64,000 nt of DNA. Source: Terrabacter sp040702505. GTDB taxonomy: Bacteria; Actinomycetota; Actinomycetes; Actinomycetales; Dermatophilaceae. A program made the position numbers and the translations under genes. Below the pieces are notes generated by a model. The model saw nothing but the letters and a program-made list of their open reading frames with translations, was not told the origin of the DNA and made no database searches. Each line of letters opens with the position of its first letter. Within the stretch, counting starts at the first letter, position 1. The DNA lies in NCBI RefSeq assembly GCF_040702505.1, contig NZ_JBFBLC010000002.1:1-64000 (forward strand), given 5' to 3'. This document shows, piece after piece, positions 55,529 through 62,835 of this stretch.

Positions 55529-56959
55529 TCAACGGCCGCTGCCGGGCGTCGTGGTCGCTGAGGCGTTCGGGTCGGTGCAGGTGGGCCCGGACGACTGGGT
55601 CGGCGCGCTGCTCGGGCTCGGGTCCGTCGGCGAGCACGTCCCGGACGGGGTGGCGGTGGCGGTGGCCACCTGCGAGGCGGTCTGGAGCACCTTCGTGGCG
55701 GTCGCCGTGAGCGTGGCCGTCTGGGTGGGGGTCGGGCTCGCCGGGGTCGTGGTCGGCGGAGTCGTCGTGGCCGGCGGAGTCGTCGTCGCCGGCGTGGTGG
55801 CCGGTGGAGTCGTCGGTGCTGTCGTGCTCGTCGGCGGGTTCGGCGTCGCCGGCTGGCTCGTGGTGGGGCTCGTCGTCGGCGCGGTCGTCGTCGTGCTCGG
55901 TGTCGTGCTCGGTGTCGTCGTGCCCGGTGTCGTCGTGCTGGGCGTGGGCGTGCCCGGCGTCGGGTGCGGCGCGGTTGCGGAGACGGTGGGGCGCGTGGCC
56001 GGCGGCTTGGAGGCAGCCGGGGGCTTGGCTCCGGCCGGCGGGCTCGAGGAGTCGGGCTCGTCGGTCACCGGCGCGGCCGCTGCTGGTGCAGCGGGTGCTT
56101 CGCTCGCCGCGGAGAGTGGCACGTCGCCGTCCTCGACGGTCGTCGCGACGACGGTGCCCGGTGCGATCACGACGCCGGGGACGGCGTTGAACGGCACGGA
56201 GGCCGAGTCCGATGGCGGGAAGCCGAGGTAGGGCGCGGGGTCGACGTAGCGGTCGTTGACGATGACGTCGAAGTGCAGGTGGCAGCCCGTGGACCAGCCG
56301 GTCGTCCCACTGAGTCCGATGACCTGGCCCTGCTTGACCTTCTGGCCCTCCGTGACGAAGAACGTCGACTGGTGGCCGTAGGCGGTCTTGACCGTCGGGC
56401 TGTGCTGGATGATCGTGCGCAGGCCCCAAGAGGGCGACACGCGAGCGTAGATGACGGTGCCGTCGGCTGCTGCGTGGACCGGGGTGCCGCACGCGGCGGC
56501 GAGGTCGATGCCGGTGTGGAACATCGGCCGCCCCAGGAGCGGGTGGATCCTCGGCCCGAAGGGCGAGGTCTCGGGGCCCGGCACGGGGTGGATGAAGAAC
56601 GGCATACCGGTCAGTGGCGCCACCAGCGCGTCTGCGGTGACTGGCGAGAGGCTGATGGCAGGGAAGAGGAAGAGGCCGCCGCCCATCGCGGAGGAGAGGG
56701 CGTCCCCGGCGGGAGCGGTGCCCCCGTCGCTGTCCATCACCGCCAGCTGGTCACGTGCCTGACCGACCGCCTGGACCGCGTCCTGCACGGCAGCCGGCGT
56801 GCCGGCGGCCAGGACGACGGTGGCCGTCGGTGGTGTGGCGGCGCTGCCACCGAGAAAGGGCAGCAGGGCGAAGAGCAGCAGCGCTGCTGCGAACGGAACG
56901 AGACGGCCGCTCATCCTGATGTTCAGAACGAGCGGACCACGTCGCTGATCGGCTGTACG
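55529..56959 (-). CDS. Secreted M23 peptidase with long Thr/Pro-rich tail
   Basis: A 476-residue cell-wall endopeptidase. An N-terminal hydrophobic segment (LVPFAAALLLFALLPFLGGS) acts as signal or anchor. The lysostaphin-type domain shows SPFGPRIHPLLGRPMFHTGI (H148, D152) and CHLHFD (H227, H229), the zinc and catalytic residues. After about residue 330 the rest is low-complexity Thr/Pro/Ala/Ser (PSTTTPGTTTPSTTPS and similar), probably wall-spanning or glycosylated. GTG 56959 has GAGGGGG upstream; ATG 56914 and ATG 57097 are alternatives. Length of the tail is unusual for the family. Confidence 0.85.
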   Translation of the reverse strand, partial: RTADQRRGPLVLNIRMSGRLVPFAAALLLFALLPFLGGSAATPPTATVVLAAGTPAAVQDAVQAVGQARDQLAVMDSDGGTAPAGDALSSAMGGGLFLFPAISLSPVTADALVAPLTGMPFFIHPVPGPETSPFGPRIHPLLGRPMFHTGIDLAAACGTPVHAAADGTVIYARVSPSWGLRTIIQHSPTVKTAYGHQSTFFVTEGQKVKQGQVIGLSGTTGWSTGCHLHFDVIVNDRYVDPAPYLGFPPSDSASVPFNAVPGVVIAPGTVVATTVEDGDVPLSAASEAPAAPAAAAPVTDEPDSSSPPAGAKPPAASKPPATRPTVSATAPHPTPGTPTPSTTTPGTTTPSTTPSTTTTAPTTSPTTSQPATPNPPTSTTAPTTPPATTPATTTPPATTTPPTTTPASPTPTQTATLTATATKVLQTASQVATATATPSGTCSPTDPSPSSAPTQSSGPTCTDPNASATTTPGSGR

Positions 56960-57148
56960 CACCTGCGGGCCACCCCCTCGAGGCGAAACGTCACCATCGG
57001 ACCTTGTGCGGCAGACCGCTCCGCCGCGACCGGACGATCTCTCGCGCCCGCTCTGCACGCGGCTGCGCGAGCTGGTTCGACCGGTCTCTTTCACCATATG
57101 GGCGGGCCCCCCGCGCAGGGGTGCTTCCCGGAAAAAGGTACGAGATCA

Positions 57149-57189
57149 GTGACGCCTGTGACAGATGAGGCACCTGCCCGGCCTGTCAC
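57149..57189. promoter_or_regulatory. Possible MtrA-type repeats upstream of the M23 gene
   Basis: GTGAC at 57149-57153 and 57158-57162 form a 9-bp-phased direct repeat, with an inverted GTCAC at 57185-57189. MtrA, a regulator of wall hydrolase genes in actinobacteria, binds paired GTNAC-like repeats. Match is short and unproven. Confidence 0.25.
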
Positions 57190-57293
57190 GGCGTGTGCCG
57201 ACCCTTCCCTTGCGGGAAACTTGCACAAACCCCTCCGACTCGACCACCCCGCTCTTGCACTGCCCGGGGCAGAGTGAGGATCGCTGGGGAGGA

Positions 57294-57413
57294 GGCCGAC
57301 CGGAGCCGGGGGGCGTGGTCGGGCCAGCACGGCAGGGGGGACCGGTCGGGGGACCGGGCCGGGTGGGGGAGTACGCAGATGGGTCCTGCCGGGGGAGTCG
57401 GCAGGACCCATCT
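57294..57413. ncRNA. Candidate small RNA locus with strong hairpins, strand unresolved
   Basis: No protein gene fits here. A 15-bp perfect hairpin (57377-57391 with 57399-57413) ends with TTCATGCCCATTT-like sequence on the + strand, so it could terminate a + transcript from about 57190. On the - strand two hairpins have C-rich loops (57294-57325 with six C, 57342-57357 with CCCC), which recalls actinobacterial 6C RNA. Both readings are inference. Confidence 0.25.
57377..57413 (+). terminator. 15-bp perfect hairpin
   Basis: AGATGGGTCCTGCCG and its exact complement enclose GGGGAGT. No + strand gene lies within several kb upstream, so it points to an unannotated + transcript, or is the 5' hairpin of a - strand RNA. 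Confidence 0.5.
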
Positions 57414-57899
57414 TCATGCCCATTTCGGGCAAAGCGCGCAAAGCGGCCGAGACTGCGCGAGGCGTGCAGATCGGATTAGCCGGATGTGTACGTTTCGCGC
57501 CGCTCTGGAGCCGCCGGGGTGCAGACTAGTCACTGGATCCGTCACGGCCCCTTCTCGGGAGAAGGGTCGTCACGCCTCCTCCTGACGGTGCGACTCCGGT
57601 CGACGCGCACGTGGCCCAACCTCCCACCCCCGGCCCCGTGTCCACCCCCAACGCCGTCGGGATGCCGACCGGGCCGTGCACGGACCTTCGGCCCAGGACG
57701 GTCGGCGGGATCCCACCCGCCGGCCGTTCCTCGTCCGCGGCGGTCCGTGGCGCGCGCACGCATGAGTGGGCAGCAGGGGGTTGAACCCTGGACCGGCGGG
57801 ATCACGAGTCGTTCAGGGTGAGGCGGTCGGCATGTCCGAGAGATCCGTTCGAGCACACGTCGATGGGGCATCGGTGACCACGGCTCCTGTGCCGAGCCT
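57414..57899. other. 486 bp without a recognisable gene
   Basis: Open frames here are proline/arginine-rich and not protein-like. A short hairpin CCCTTCTC/GAGAAGGG lies near 57550-57570. At 57774-57790 a 5-bp stem with 7-base loop resembles a tRNA T arm on the - strand but no tRNA is present (see rejected items). Confidence 0.5.
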
Positions 57900-58292
57900 T
57901 CAGCGGCGGCCAGACTCTGACGAGGGGGGCGTGGCCTCCGGCCACAACGTGGTGCGCGACCGGGCGGTCGTGGCTGCCATCTCGTACTGGAAGGCGAGGC
58001 ACTTCCAGCCGTCTCGGTCGGCTCGAAGGCTGGCGTGCTCGGCGTCGGCGGCCGCCATGACCATCGCATATGCGGCCTGCCACAACCCGGGCGGGCCTCC
58101 GAGTTCGGATCGTAGCCACGCCAAAGCTTCTTTGTATGGCTCGATCCGCTCGCCGGCAGCTGCCGGCTGCTCAGATCGGTCTCGGTCCGCGGGATCCGCG
58201 GTTCCCTCCGGCGGGCGGTCGCGGCGCTGGCGTGCGGCGGGCGGCCACCACACCTCGATGCCGTCGGGGCTGGTGTAGGGCCTGCCAGTCAT
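57900..58292 (-). CDS. Hypothetical protein, third gene of small-ORF operon
   Basis: A 130-residue frame from ATG 58292, which overlaps the preceding stop as ATGA. It reads MTGRPYTSPDGIEVWWPPAA, a charged Arg/Asp/Glu/Pro stretch, then an amphipathic helical part (EALAWLRSELGGPPGLWQAA, then YAMVMAAADAEHASLRADRD) and GWKCLAFQYEMAATTARSRT. No domain is recognised. Composition suggests a soluble, helical protein. The coupling supports it as real. The stop lies 100 bp before a non-coding region. Codon choice is less strict at third positions than in the core genes. Confidence 0.6.
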   Translation of the reverse strand: MTGRPYTSPDGIEVWWPPAARQRRDRPPEGTADPADRDRSEQPAAAGERIEPYKEALAWLRSELGGPPGLWQAAYAMVMAAADAEHASLRADRDGWKCLAFQYEMAATTARSRTTLWPEATPPSSESGRR

Positions 58293-58444
58293 GTGCAGCC
58301 CTCGTGGGCGCATCGGGTGGTGGGGTGTGTGCGAGTGGCGGTGTCGTGCGGGTGGGTGTCAGCGAGGGCTCTCGCGTTGGGTCCGTCGGCTTCCCACGGG
58401 CAGTGGGGGCGGGTGCAGGACTCGATGTCGTGCACGGTGTTCAT
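58289..58444 (-). CDS. 51-residue Cys/His-rich protein, second gene of small-ORF operon
   Basis: From ATG 58444: MNTVHDIESCTRPHCPWEAD ... ending TTRCAHEGCT. Two C-x4-C pairs (CTRPHC and CAHEGC) with intervening histidines (THPHD) could bind zinc. AGGAG lies 8 bases before the ATG, and the TGA overlaps the next ATG, so it is well supported despite its size. No family recognised. A parallel Cys-containing small protein (DUF7455) occupies the equivalent place on the other side of the AraC gene. Confidence 0.6.
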   Translation of the reverse strand: MNTVHDIESCTRPHCPWEADGPNARALADTHPHDTATRTHPTTRCAHEGCT

Positions 58445-58459
58445 GCGCAGCGCTCCTGC

Positions 58460-58579
58460 TCAGCTGAAGGTCGTGGCCGTGGGCTCGCCGTGCCGGGGCT
58501 CTGAGAGCGCGGCCAGGCCGGCGAGGCGGGACAGACGCCGCTGGTATCCATCGCGGGCAATCTCGGGAAGTGCTTTCAT
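58460..58579 (-). CDS. 39-residue protein, first gene of small-ORF operon
   Basis: MKALPEIARDGYQRRLSRLA then GLAALSEPRHGEPTATTFS from ATG 58579, with AAAGGA 6 bases upstream. Gap to the next gene is 15 bp. The same frame is open upstream to 58681 and encodes RSRCCLCCRRPLGRS, which is conserved in a frame right of the AraC gene (see 59975-60235), so a longer product starting at ATG 58654 or 58669 may exist. PEIAR is also shared. Function unknown. Confidence 0.5.
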   Translation of the reverse strand: MKALPEIARDGYQRRLSRLAGLAALSEPRHGEPTATTFS

Positions 58580-58686
58580 GCTCGTCCTTTCCTTTCGAGG
58601 GTCTGCCGAACGACCGAGCGGGCGCCGGCAACAGAGGCAACAGCGCGACCTCATGGGCTTTCCGCGCATGCGGACGTGCACCCGCG

Positions 58687-58805
58687 GGAGGCCCCCGAGA
58701 GGGGAGGGGGCACCTGGGGGCCTCCTGCTGGGCTCACGGGATGACCCAGCGACGCGGCTGCAACGTTTCTTCGAGCGTCGCTGGGTTCAGGGAGTGACCC
58801 AGCGA
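58687..58805 (-). other. Structured mRNA leader with mutually exclusive hairpins
   Basis: In the transcript reading leftward, TCGCTGGGT (from 58797-58805), ACCCAGCGA (58778-58786) and a second TCGCTGGGT (58744-58752) follow one another, so the middle element can pair with either neighbour but not both. A 10-bp GC hairpin follows (58687-58696 with 58716-58725). The leader runs about 250 nt from the promoter-like inverted repeat to the first ORF. The arrangement resembles attenuators or RNA switches; ligand unknown. Confidence 0.45.
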
Positions 58806-58829
58806 TGCGATTGCAACGTCTTCGAGCGT
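58742..58829. repeat. Two 35-36-bp direct repeats
   Basis: 58742-58777 and 58795-58829 share TGACCCAGCGA, GCG, TGCAACGT and CTTCGAGCG with three substitutions and a one-base length difference. The second copy runs into the left inverted repeat. The corresponding segment right of the AraC gene lacks them. Confidence 0.8.
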
Positions 58830-58889
58830 AGAAGGCTCGACGGGACCGCACTACACGGAACCGGACGCATGCTTGTCATATGGGGACAC
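58819..58889 (-). repeat. Left inverted repeat flanking the AraC gene (promoter-like)
   Basis: Reads leftward GTGTCCCCATATGACAAGCA, then TGCGTCCGGTTCCGTGTAGT, then GCGG and on to TTCTACGCTCGAAGA. About 90 percent identical to 59956-60027 in opposite orientation. TGACA and TGTAGT are spaced 18-19 bp like -35 and -10 boxes directed away from the AraC gene. Confidence 0.85.
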
Positions 58890-58909
58890 TCCCATCGCGG
58901 GGTGGGCCG

Positions 58910-59911
58910 GTGCAGCCGCTGATCCGCGCCGCGACGCTCGACGGCTACCTGGAGTTGGCCAGGGCCCTAGGCCTCGACGGGCCGGCTTTGCTCGCGCAGG
59001 TGGGTCTGGCTCTGGCTGACCTGCAGGATCCGACGTCCTGGCTGCCAGCCAAACGCGCCGTGCGGCTGCTGGACCTGTCCGCCAAGCTCTCGGGCCGGCC
59101 GGACTTCGCGGTGCTGCTCGGCGACCGGCGGCGCCTGGCGACTCTCGGACCGATCAGCATCGCGGTGCGCGAGGAGCCGGACCTGCGACATGTCCTACAG
59201 GTCCTGACGCAGCACGTGGTCACGTACAACGAGGCCCTGCGCATGCACCTGGACGAGAGCGAGGGCACCGTCACCGTCCGGCTGTGGCTCGAACTAGGGG
59301 TGCCGGCGCCCTTGGGGCAGGCCACCACCTTCGCCGTTGCTGCACTCAACGGCGTCATCCGGGCGGGCGCGGACGACGCGTGGCGCCCCCTCGGCGCGCA
59401 CTTCCCCTATTCGGCTCCGGCGGACGTCAGCGCCTACCTCCACGCGTTCGGCCCCGGCGTGCACTTCGACCAGCCCTTCGCGGGCCTGACCCTGCGCACC
59501 CGCGATCTCGCCAACCCGAACCGGCTCTCGGACCCGCTGCTACGACCCTACGCACGACAGTTCCTCGAAACCGCCGTCGCCCGCAGAGGGCCGAGCGTTA
59601 CGACGCGGGTCACCGAGCTGGTCGAGCTGCTGCTGATCTCTGGGCACTGCTCGCTCACCGCCGTCGCCAAGGCCCTGCAGATGGATCCTCGCACCCTGCG
59701 GCGACACCTGGCCGCCGAGGGCACCACGTTCACCGCCATCGTGGACGACGCGCGGGCCGCCATGGCCGAGCGCCACCTCGGCAGCGGTGGCCAGCCACTC
59801 ACGGAGATCGCCTACCTGCTCGGATTCGACACACCCGCCGCGTTCAGCCGATGGTTCAAGCACCGGTTCGGCATGACGGCCCGGGACTGGCGCAAGGTCT
59901 CCCGGGGTTAG
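58910..59911 (+). CDS. AraC/XylS-family regulator with arabinose-binding-like N-terminus
   Basis: A 333-residue regulator from GTG 58910 (VQPLIRAATLDGYLELARAL); ATG 58880 lies inside the left inverted repeat and is less likely. The N-terminal ~190 residues match the PF12625-type domain of AraC proteins (AKRAVRLLDLSAKLSGRPDF, LGPISIAVREEPDLRHVLQV, FAGLTLRTRDLANPNRLSDP). The C-terminal pair of helix-turn-helices is CSLTAVAKALQMDPRTLRRH and PLTEIAYLLGFDTPAAFSRW. It is framed by inverted promoter-like repeats that lead into small-ORF operons on both sides; control of these is inferred. Confidence 0.9.
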   Translation: MQPLIRAATLDGYLELARALGLDGPALLAQVGLALADLQDPTSWLPAKRAVRLLDLSAKLSGRPDFAVLLGDRRRLATLGPISIAVREEPDLRHVLQVLTQHVVTYNEALRMHLDESEGTVTVRLWLELGVPAPLGQATTFAVAALNGVIRAGADDAWRPLGAHFPYSAPADVSAYLHAFGPGVHFDQPFAGLTLRTRDLANPNRLSDPLLRPYARQFLETAVARRGPSVTTRVTELVELLLISGHCSLTAVAKALQMDPRTLRRHLAAEGTTFTAIVDDARAAMAERHLGSGGQPLTEIAYLLGFDTPAAFSRWFKHRFGMTARDWRKVSRG

Positions 59912-59955
59912 GGTCGGCGCGAACCAACGGCTGCACGAACCGACCTGCGAGGGGG

Positions 59956-60027
59956 GTGTCCCCATCTGACAAGCATGCGTCCGGTTCGGTGTAGTGCGGT
60001 CCCGGTACTGCTTTCTACGCTCGAAGA
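59956..60027 (+). repeat. Right inverted repeat flanking the AraC gene (promoter-like)
   Basis: Mirror copy of 58819-58889: GTGTCCCCATCTGACAAGCA, TGCGTCCGGTTCGGTGTAGT, through TCGAAGA. CTGACA and TGTAGT again have promoter-like spacing, directed rightward to the DUF7455 gene. GCATGC lies in the spacer of both copies. Confidence 0.85.
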
Positions 60028-60235
60028 GCGCAAGCGGTCGCGCTGTTGCTCCTGTTGCAAGCGACCGCCTGGTCGTTCCGAGGCCCCGCGACAGCAAAGG
60101 ACACACGAAAGTGCCCCCGAGATTGCCCGACGGCTCACCTGGCTGGGACCAGGGATGCGGCACGCGTTCGCACGTGTCGCCCTTGACGGTTCCGCGGTGA
60201 GACCTCTGACATTCCTGACGAAAGGAGCGCCATGA
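59975..60235 (+). CDS. Small Cys-rich ORF, diverged duplicate of the left small ORF
   Basis: The frame encodes RSRCCSCCKRPPGRS, then PEIARRLTWLGPGM and on to LTFLTKGAP, and its TGA overlaps the DUF7455 start as ATGA. It aligns with the frame at 58460-58681: RSRCC-x-CC-x-RP-x-GRS and PEIAR are shared with several synonymous changes, which suggests coding. ATG 59975 is the only standard start and lies inside the promoter-like repeat, upstream of its -10, and the homologous internal ATG is lost, so the true start is unclear or the copy is decaying. Confidence 0.35.
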   Translation: MRPVRCSAVPVLLSTLEERKRSRCCSCCKRPPGRSEAPRQQRTHESAPEIARRLTWLGPGMRHAFARVALDGSAVRPLTFLTKGAP

Positions 60236-60480
60236 GCGCCGCCACCCTCCCGCCCGCCCCGGACACGACGCTGCGACAGCTGACCGCTGCCGACCGATGC
60301 GACCGCTGCGACGCCCAAGCGTGGCTGAAGACAACCGACAGGGCTGGTCTGGACCTGCTGTGGTGCGCGCACCACGGCCGCGCTCACATGCCCGCCTTCC
60401 CGGACCAGGGCCTGGAGGTCGTCGTCGACGAACGCGAGTACCTGAGCGCCGCACCGAACCCGTCCGAGGACGCGGACTGA
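60232..60480 (+). CDS. DUF7455-type small zinc-ribbon-like protein
   Basis: An 82-residue protein, AAAGGAG 4 bases before ATG 60232. LTAADRCDRCDAQAWLKTTD has a CxxC, and LLWCAHHGRAHMPAF the C-x-H-H pattern, together a probable zinc site, as in actinobacterial DUF7455 proteins (often LTAADRCDRCGAQA...). Function unknown; homologues often lie by sigma factor genes. Here it is second in a short operon leading from the right inverted repeat. Confidence 0.82.
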   Translation: MSAATLPPAPDTTLRQLTAADRCDRCDAQAWLKTTDRAGLDLLWCAHHGRAHMPAFPDQGLEVVVDEREYLSAAPNPSEDAD

Positions 60481-60559
60481 CACGCCCCCGCCCCCTGGCG
60501 GCCGCGCGTCCTTCGGGCGCCCCTGAGGCGCGGACGGCGCCGTCTCCTACGATGCGGCC

Positions 60560-61345
60560 ATGCGGGTCCCGATCTTTCAGCTCGACGCCTTCACGACTCG
60601 CCGCTTCAGCGGCAACCCGGCCGCCGTCGTGGTGCTGGACCGGTTTCTCGAGGACGCTCTGCTGCAGGCTGTGGCCGCAGAGAACAACCTCGCCGAGACG
60701 GCGTTCGTCGTGCCGTCCGAGGGCCGGTACCGGCTGCGCTGGTTCACACCGGCGGTGGAGGTACCACTGTGCGGGCACGCGACGCTGGCGGCGGGCGCGG
60801 TGGTCGTCGAGCGCCTCGAGCCCGGCCGCGACAGCGTCGTGTTCGACACCGCCAGCGGGCCATTGACGGTCTCCCGCGAGGGCACCGCGTATCGGATGGA
60901 CCTACCGGCTCGCACGGTGCGCGCCGTGCCACCGCCGCCGGCGTTGTCGGCCGCGCTCGGCGTCACACCGGTGGAGACGGCGATGGACGGGAACAACTAC
61001 CTCGCCCTGCTCGCCGCAGCCGACGACGTCCGGTCCCTCGAACCCGACCTCGCCGCGATCGCGCGTCTGGACCGGACCGGGGTCGTGGTCACCGCCGCCG
61101 GCGATGGCACACACGACTTCGTCAGCCGGTACTTCGCACCCGCGAAGGGCATCCCCGAGGACCCGGTGACCGGCGGAGCACACTGCGCGCTCGTGCCGTT
61201 CTGGGCGGCACGGACGGGCGAGGACACCTTCTTCGCGTACCAGGCGTCGCGGCGCGGCGGGGAGCTGACCTGCCGCCTCGAGGGGGACCGGGTGCAGCTG
61301 CACGGCTCGTGCGTGTTCTACCTCGAGGGCCACATCGAGCTCTGA
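60560..61345 (+). CDS. PhzF-family isomerase-like protein
   Basis: A 261-residue PhzF/DapF-fold protein. IFQLDAFTTRRFSGNPAAVV, ENNLAETAFV with catalytic Glu E46, RLRWFTPAVEVPLCGHATLA and FAPAKGIPEDPVTGGAHCAL are the full family signature. PhzF itself isomerises a phenazine precursor, but most members act on unknown small molecules and no phenazine genes are present. ATG 60560 is clear, 79 bp after DUF7455. 80 bp separate its stop from the convergent MocR gene. Confidence 0.93.
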   Translation: MRVPIFQLDAFTTRRFSGNPAAVVVLDRFLEDALLQAVAAENNLAETAFVVPSEGRYRLRWFTPAVEVPLCGHATLAAGAVVVERLEPGRDSVVFDTASGPLTVSREGTAYRMDLPARTVRAVPPPPALSAALGVTPVETAMDGNNYLALLAAADDVRSLEPDLAAIARLDRTGVVVTAAGDGTHDFVSRYFAPAKGIPEDPVTGGAHCALVPFWAARTGEDTFFAYQASRRGGELTCRLEGDRVQLHGSCVFYLEGHIEL

Positions 61346-61425
61346 AGCCCCCTGTCCGGTTCGATCGTCCGCTCAGCGGTGCGGGTCACCCTCGGGGGCA
61401 GGGCAGGACGTGGTGACTACTTGGG

Positions 61426-62835
61426 TCAGCGGGCGAGGCTCATGGCTTGATGGAGGATGCGCCCGACGTCGGGGAAACGGGCGGGGTCTTCGCAGGAGTA
61501 GTTCAGCCGGATGTGGGGGCCTGACGGTTCGGCGGGGAACCATTCGGTCCCGGGAGCGATGATCAGGCCGCGTGACTCGCACTCGCGCACCAGGTGGTGC
61601 ACGTCGGTGCCGTCCGGCAGCCGTGCCCAGAGGTTGAGTCCACCGGGCGGGAGCTGGTGCAGGTCCACGTCTGGTGCCCCGTCGCGCAGGCTTTCGGCAA
61701 GCAGGTCGCGGCGGGTCTTGAGCTGCTGGCGCACGGCCCGCAGGTGGGTGGTCCAGCCGGGCTGGGTGACCACGTCGAGTGCGGCGCTCTGCAGCAGGCC
61801 GCTGACATACATGGACTCAGCGGCGCGATCGGACAGGATGCGGTCGCGGGCCGGGCCGCGGGCGATGACGGCAGCGACGCGCATGGCGGGGGACACGCTC
61901 TTGGTGAGCGACCGGAGGTAGATCACGTGCCCGTCATGGTCGTGTCCGATGAGCGGAGCGGGGTCGGTGTCGATGCCCAGGTCGTGGGCCCAGTCGTCCT
62001 CGATGAGGAAGGCGTTGCGCCCCCGGACGATGTCCAGGACGGCCTGCCCCGTCTCGCGGGACCACTGTGCCCCGGTCGGGTTGGCGAAGTTCGGCTGGGC
62101 GTAGAAGGCACGCGCGCCGCTGAGGGCGAAGGCACGCTCGACCTCCTCAGGCTCGGGTCCGACCGGGCCGCTGGGGACCGGGACGAGGACGACGCCGGCC
62201 TGTTCGGCGGCGAGGATGGCGCCCCAGTAGGTGGGTGACTCGATGACCAGCGGCTGGCCGGGGCCGACCAGGGCGCGGAAGATGGAGCTGAGCCCGCTCT
62301 GGCTGCCGGCGATGATCAGGGCCTCGCGCGGGGACGGCGGTGCCAGCCCGGGTGGGGTGGCGGCGGCGACCTGGCTGGCGAACCAGGCCTGCAGCGCGGG
62401 CAGGCCGCTCGCGGGGGTGCGGGTCAGGGCGGCGTCGGTCCGGGCGGCACGGATGAGGGCGGCCCGCACCAGCCGTTCGGGCAGCAGCTCCCGCGCCGGG
62501 TAGCCGGAGTGCAGCTGGATGGCGTCGGGAACCGAGGCGCGCTGGGTCGAGGACAACGCCCCGGCCCGGGTGCGCGGCGTGCCCAGGGCAGCGGTCTGCC
62601 AGCCGAAGTCGGCCGGGCTCCCGGGCCGGACCGAGCGGGTGAAGGTCCCGACTCCGGGGCGGGTCTCCACGATCCCGAGCGCGCTCAGTTTGCGAAGTGC
62701 CTTCTGGACGGTGACCGGGCTGGCGCCGTACTGCGCGACCAGGGCACGGGTCGAGGGCAGTCGCGCCCCGGGCGGCGCGGTCCCGGCCCACGAACGCAAG
62801 GCGCTTTCGATCCGCCCTGCGCTATCGTTGCCCAT
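61426..62835 (-). CDS. MocR-type GntR/aminotransferase regulator
   Basis: A 469-residue fusion. The GntR winged helix covers about 1-75 (RIESALRSWAGTAPPGARLP, then STRALVAQYGASPVTVQKAL). The rest is a fold-type I aminotransferase-like domain with PLP lysine in LRSLTKSVSPAMRVAAV, DDWAHDLG for the cofactor Asp, and FANPTGAQWS. MocR proteins sense PLP or amino compounds and regulate the adjacent gene. ATG 62835 overlaps the ATG of the divergent EamA gene (CATG). Three CGCTATCG direct repeats lie around the two starts. Confidence 0.93.
   Translation of the reverse strand: MGNDSAGRIESALRSWAGTAPPGARLPSTRALVAQYGASPVTVQKALRKLSALGIVETRPGVGTFTRSVRPGSPADFGWQTAALGTPRTRAGALSSTQRASVPDAIQLHSGYPARELLPERLVRAALIRAARTDAALTRTPASGLPALQAWFASQVAAATPPGLAPPSPREALIIAGSQSGLSSIFRALVGPGQPLVIESPTYWGAILAAEQAGVVLVPVPSGPVGPEPEEVERAFALSGARAFYAQPNFANPTGAQWSRETGQAVLDIVRGRNAFLIEDDWAHDLGIDTDPAPLIGHDHDGHVIYLRSLTKSVSPAMRVAAVIARGPARDRILSDRAAESMYVSGLLQSAALDVVTQPGWTTHLRAVRQQLKTRRDLLAESLRDGAPDVDLHQLPPGGLNLWARLPDGTDVHHLVRECESRGLIIAPGTEWFPAEPSGPHIRLNYSCEDPARFPDVGRILHQAMSLAR

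Noticed and set aside
56960..57200. c-di-AMP (ydaO) riboswitch before the M23 gene, and likewise before the CHAP gene
   Set aside because: Looked for because such genes often have one in actinobacteria; the conserved GGGGAACC and GGGUGAAU-type core segments are not found in either leader.
57757..57805. tRNA 3'-half on the - strand (T-arm-like CAGGG-TTCAACC-CCCTG), possible att site
   Set aside because: No 5' half or matching acceptor strand, the anticodon-loop reading gives the wrong base at position 37 for its anticodon, and the variable loop is off length. A chance hairpin is more likely; an att remnant cannot be shown without the other end.
60560..61345. Phenazine biosynthesis locus
   Set aside because: Only a PhzF-family gene is present; no phzA-E or G homologues. 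PhzF-like proteins are common outside phenazine pathways.
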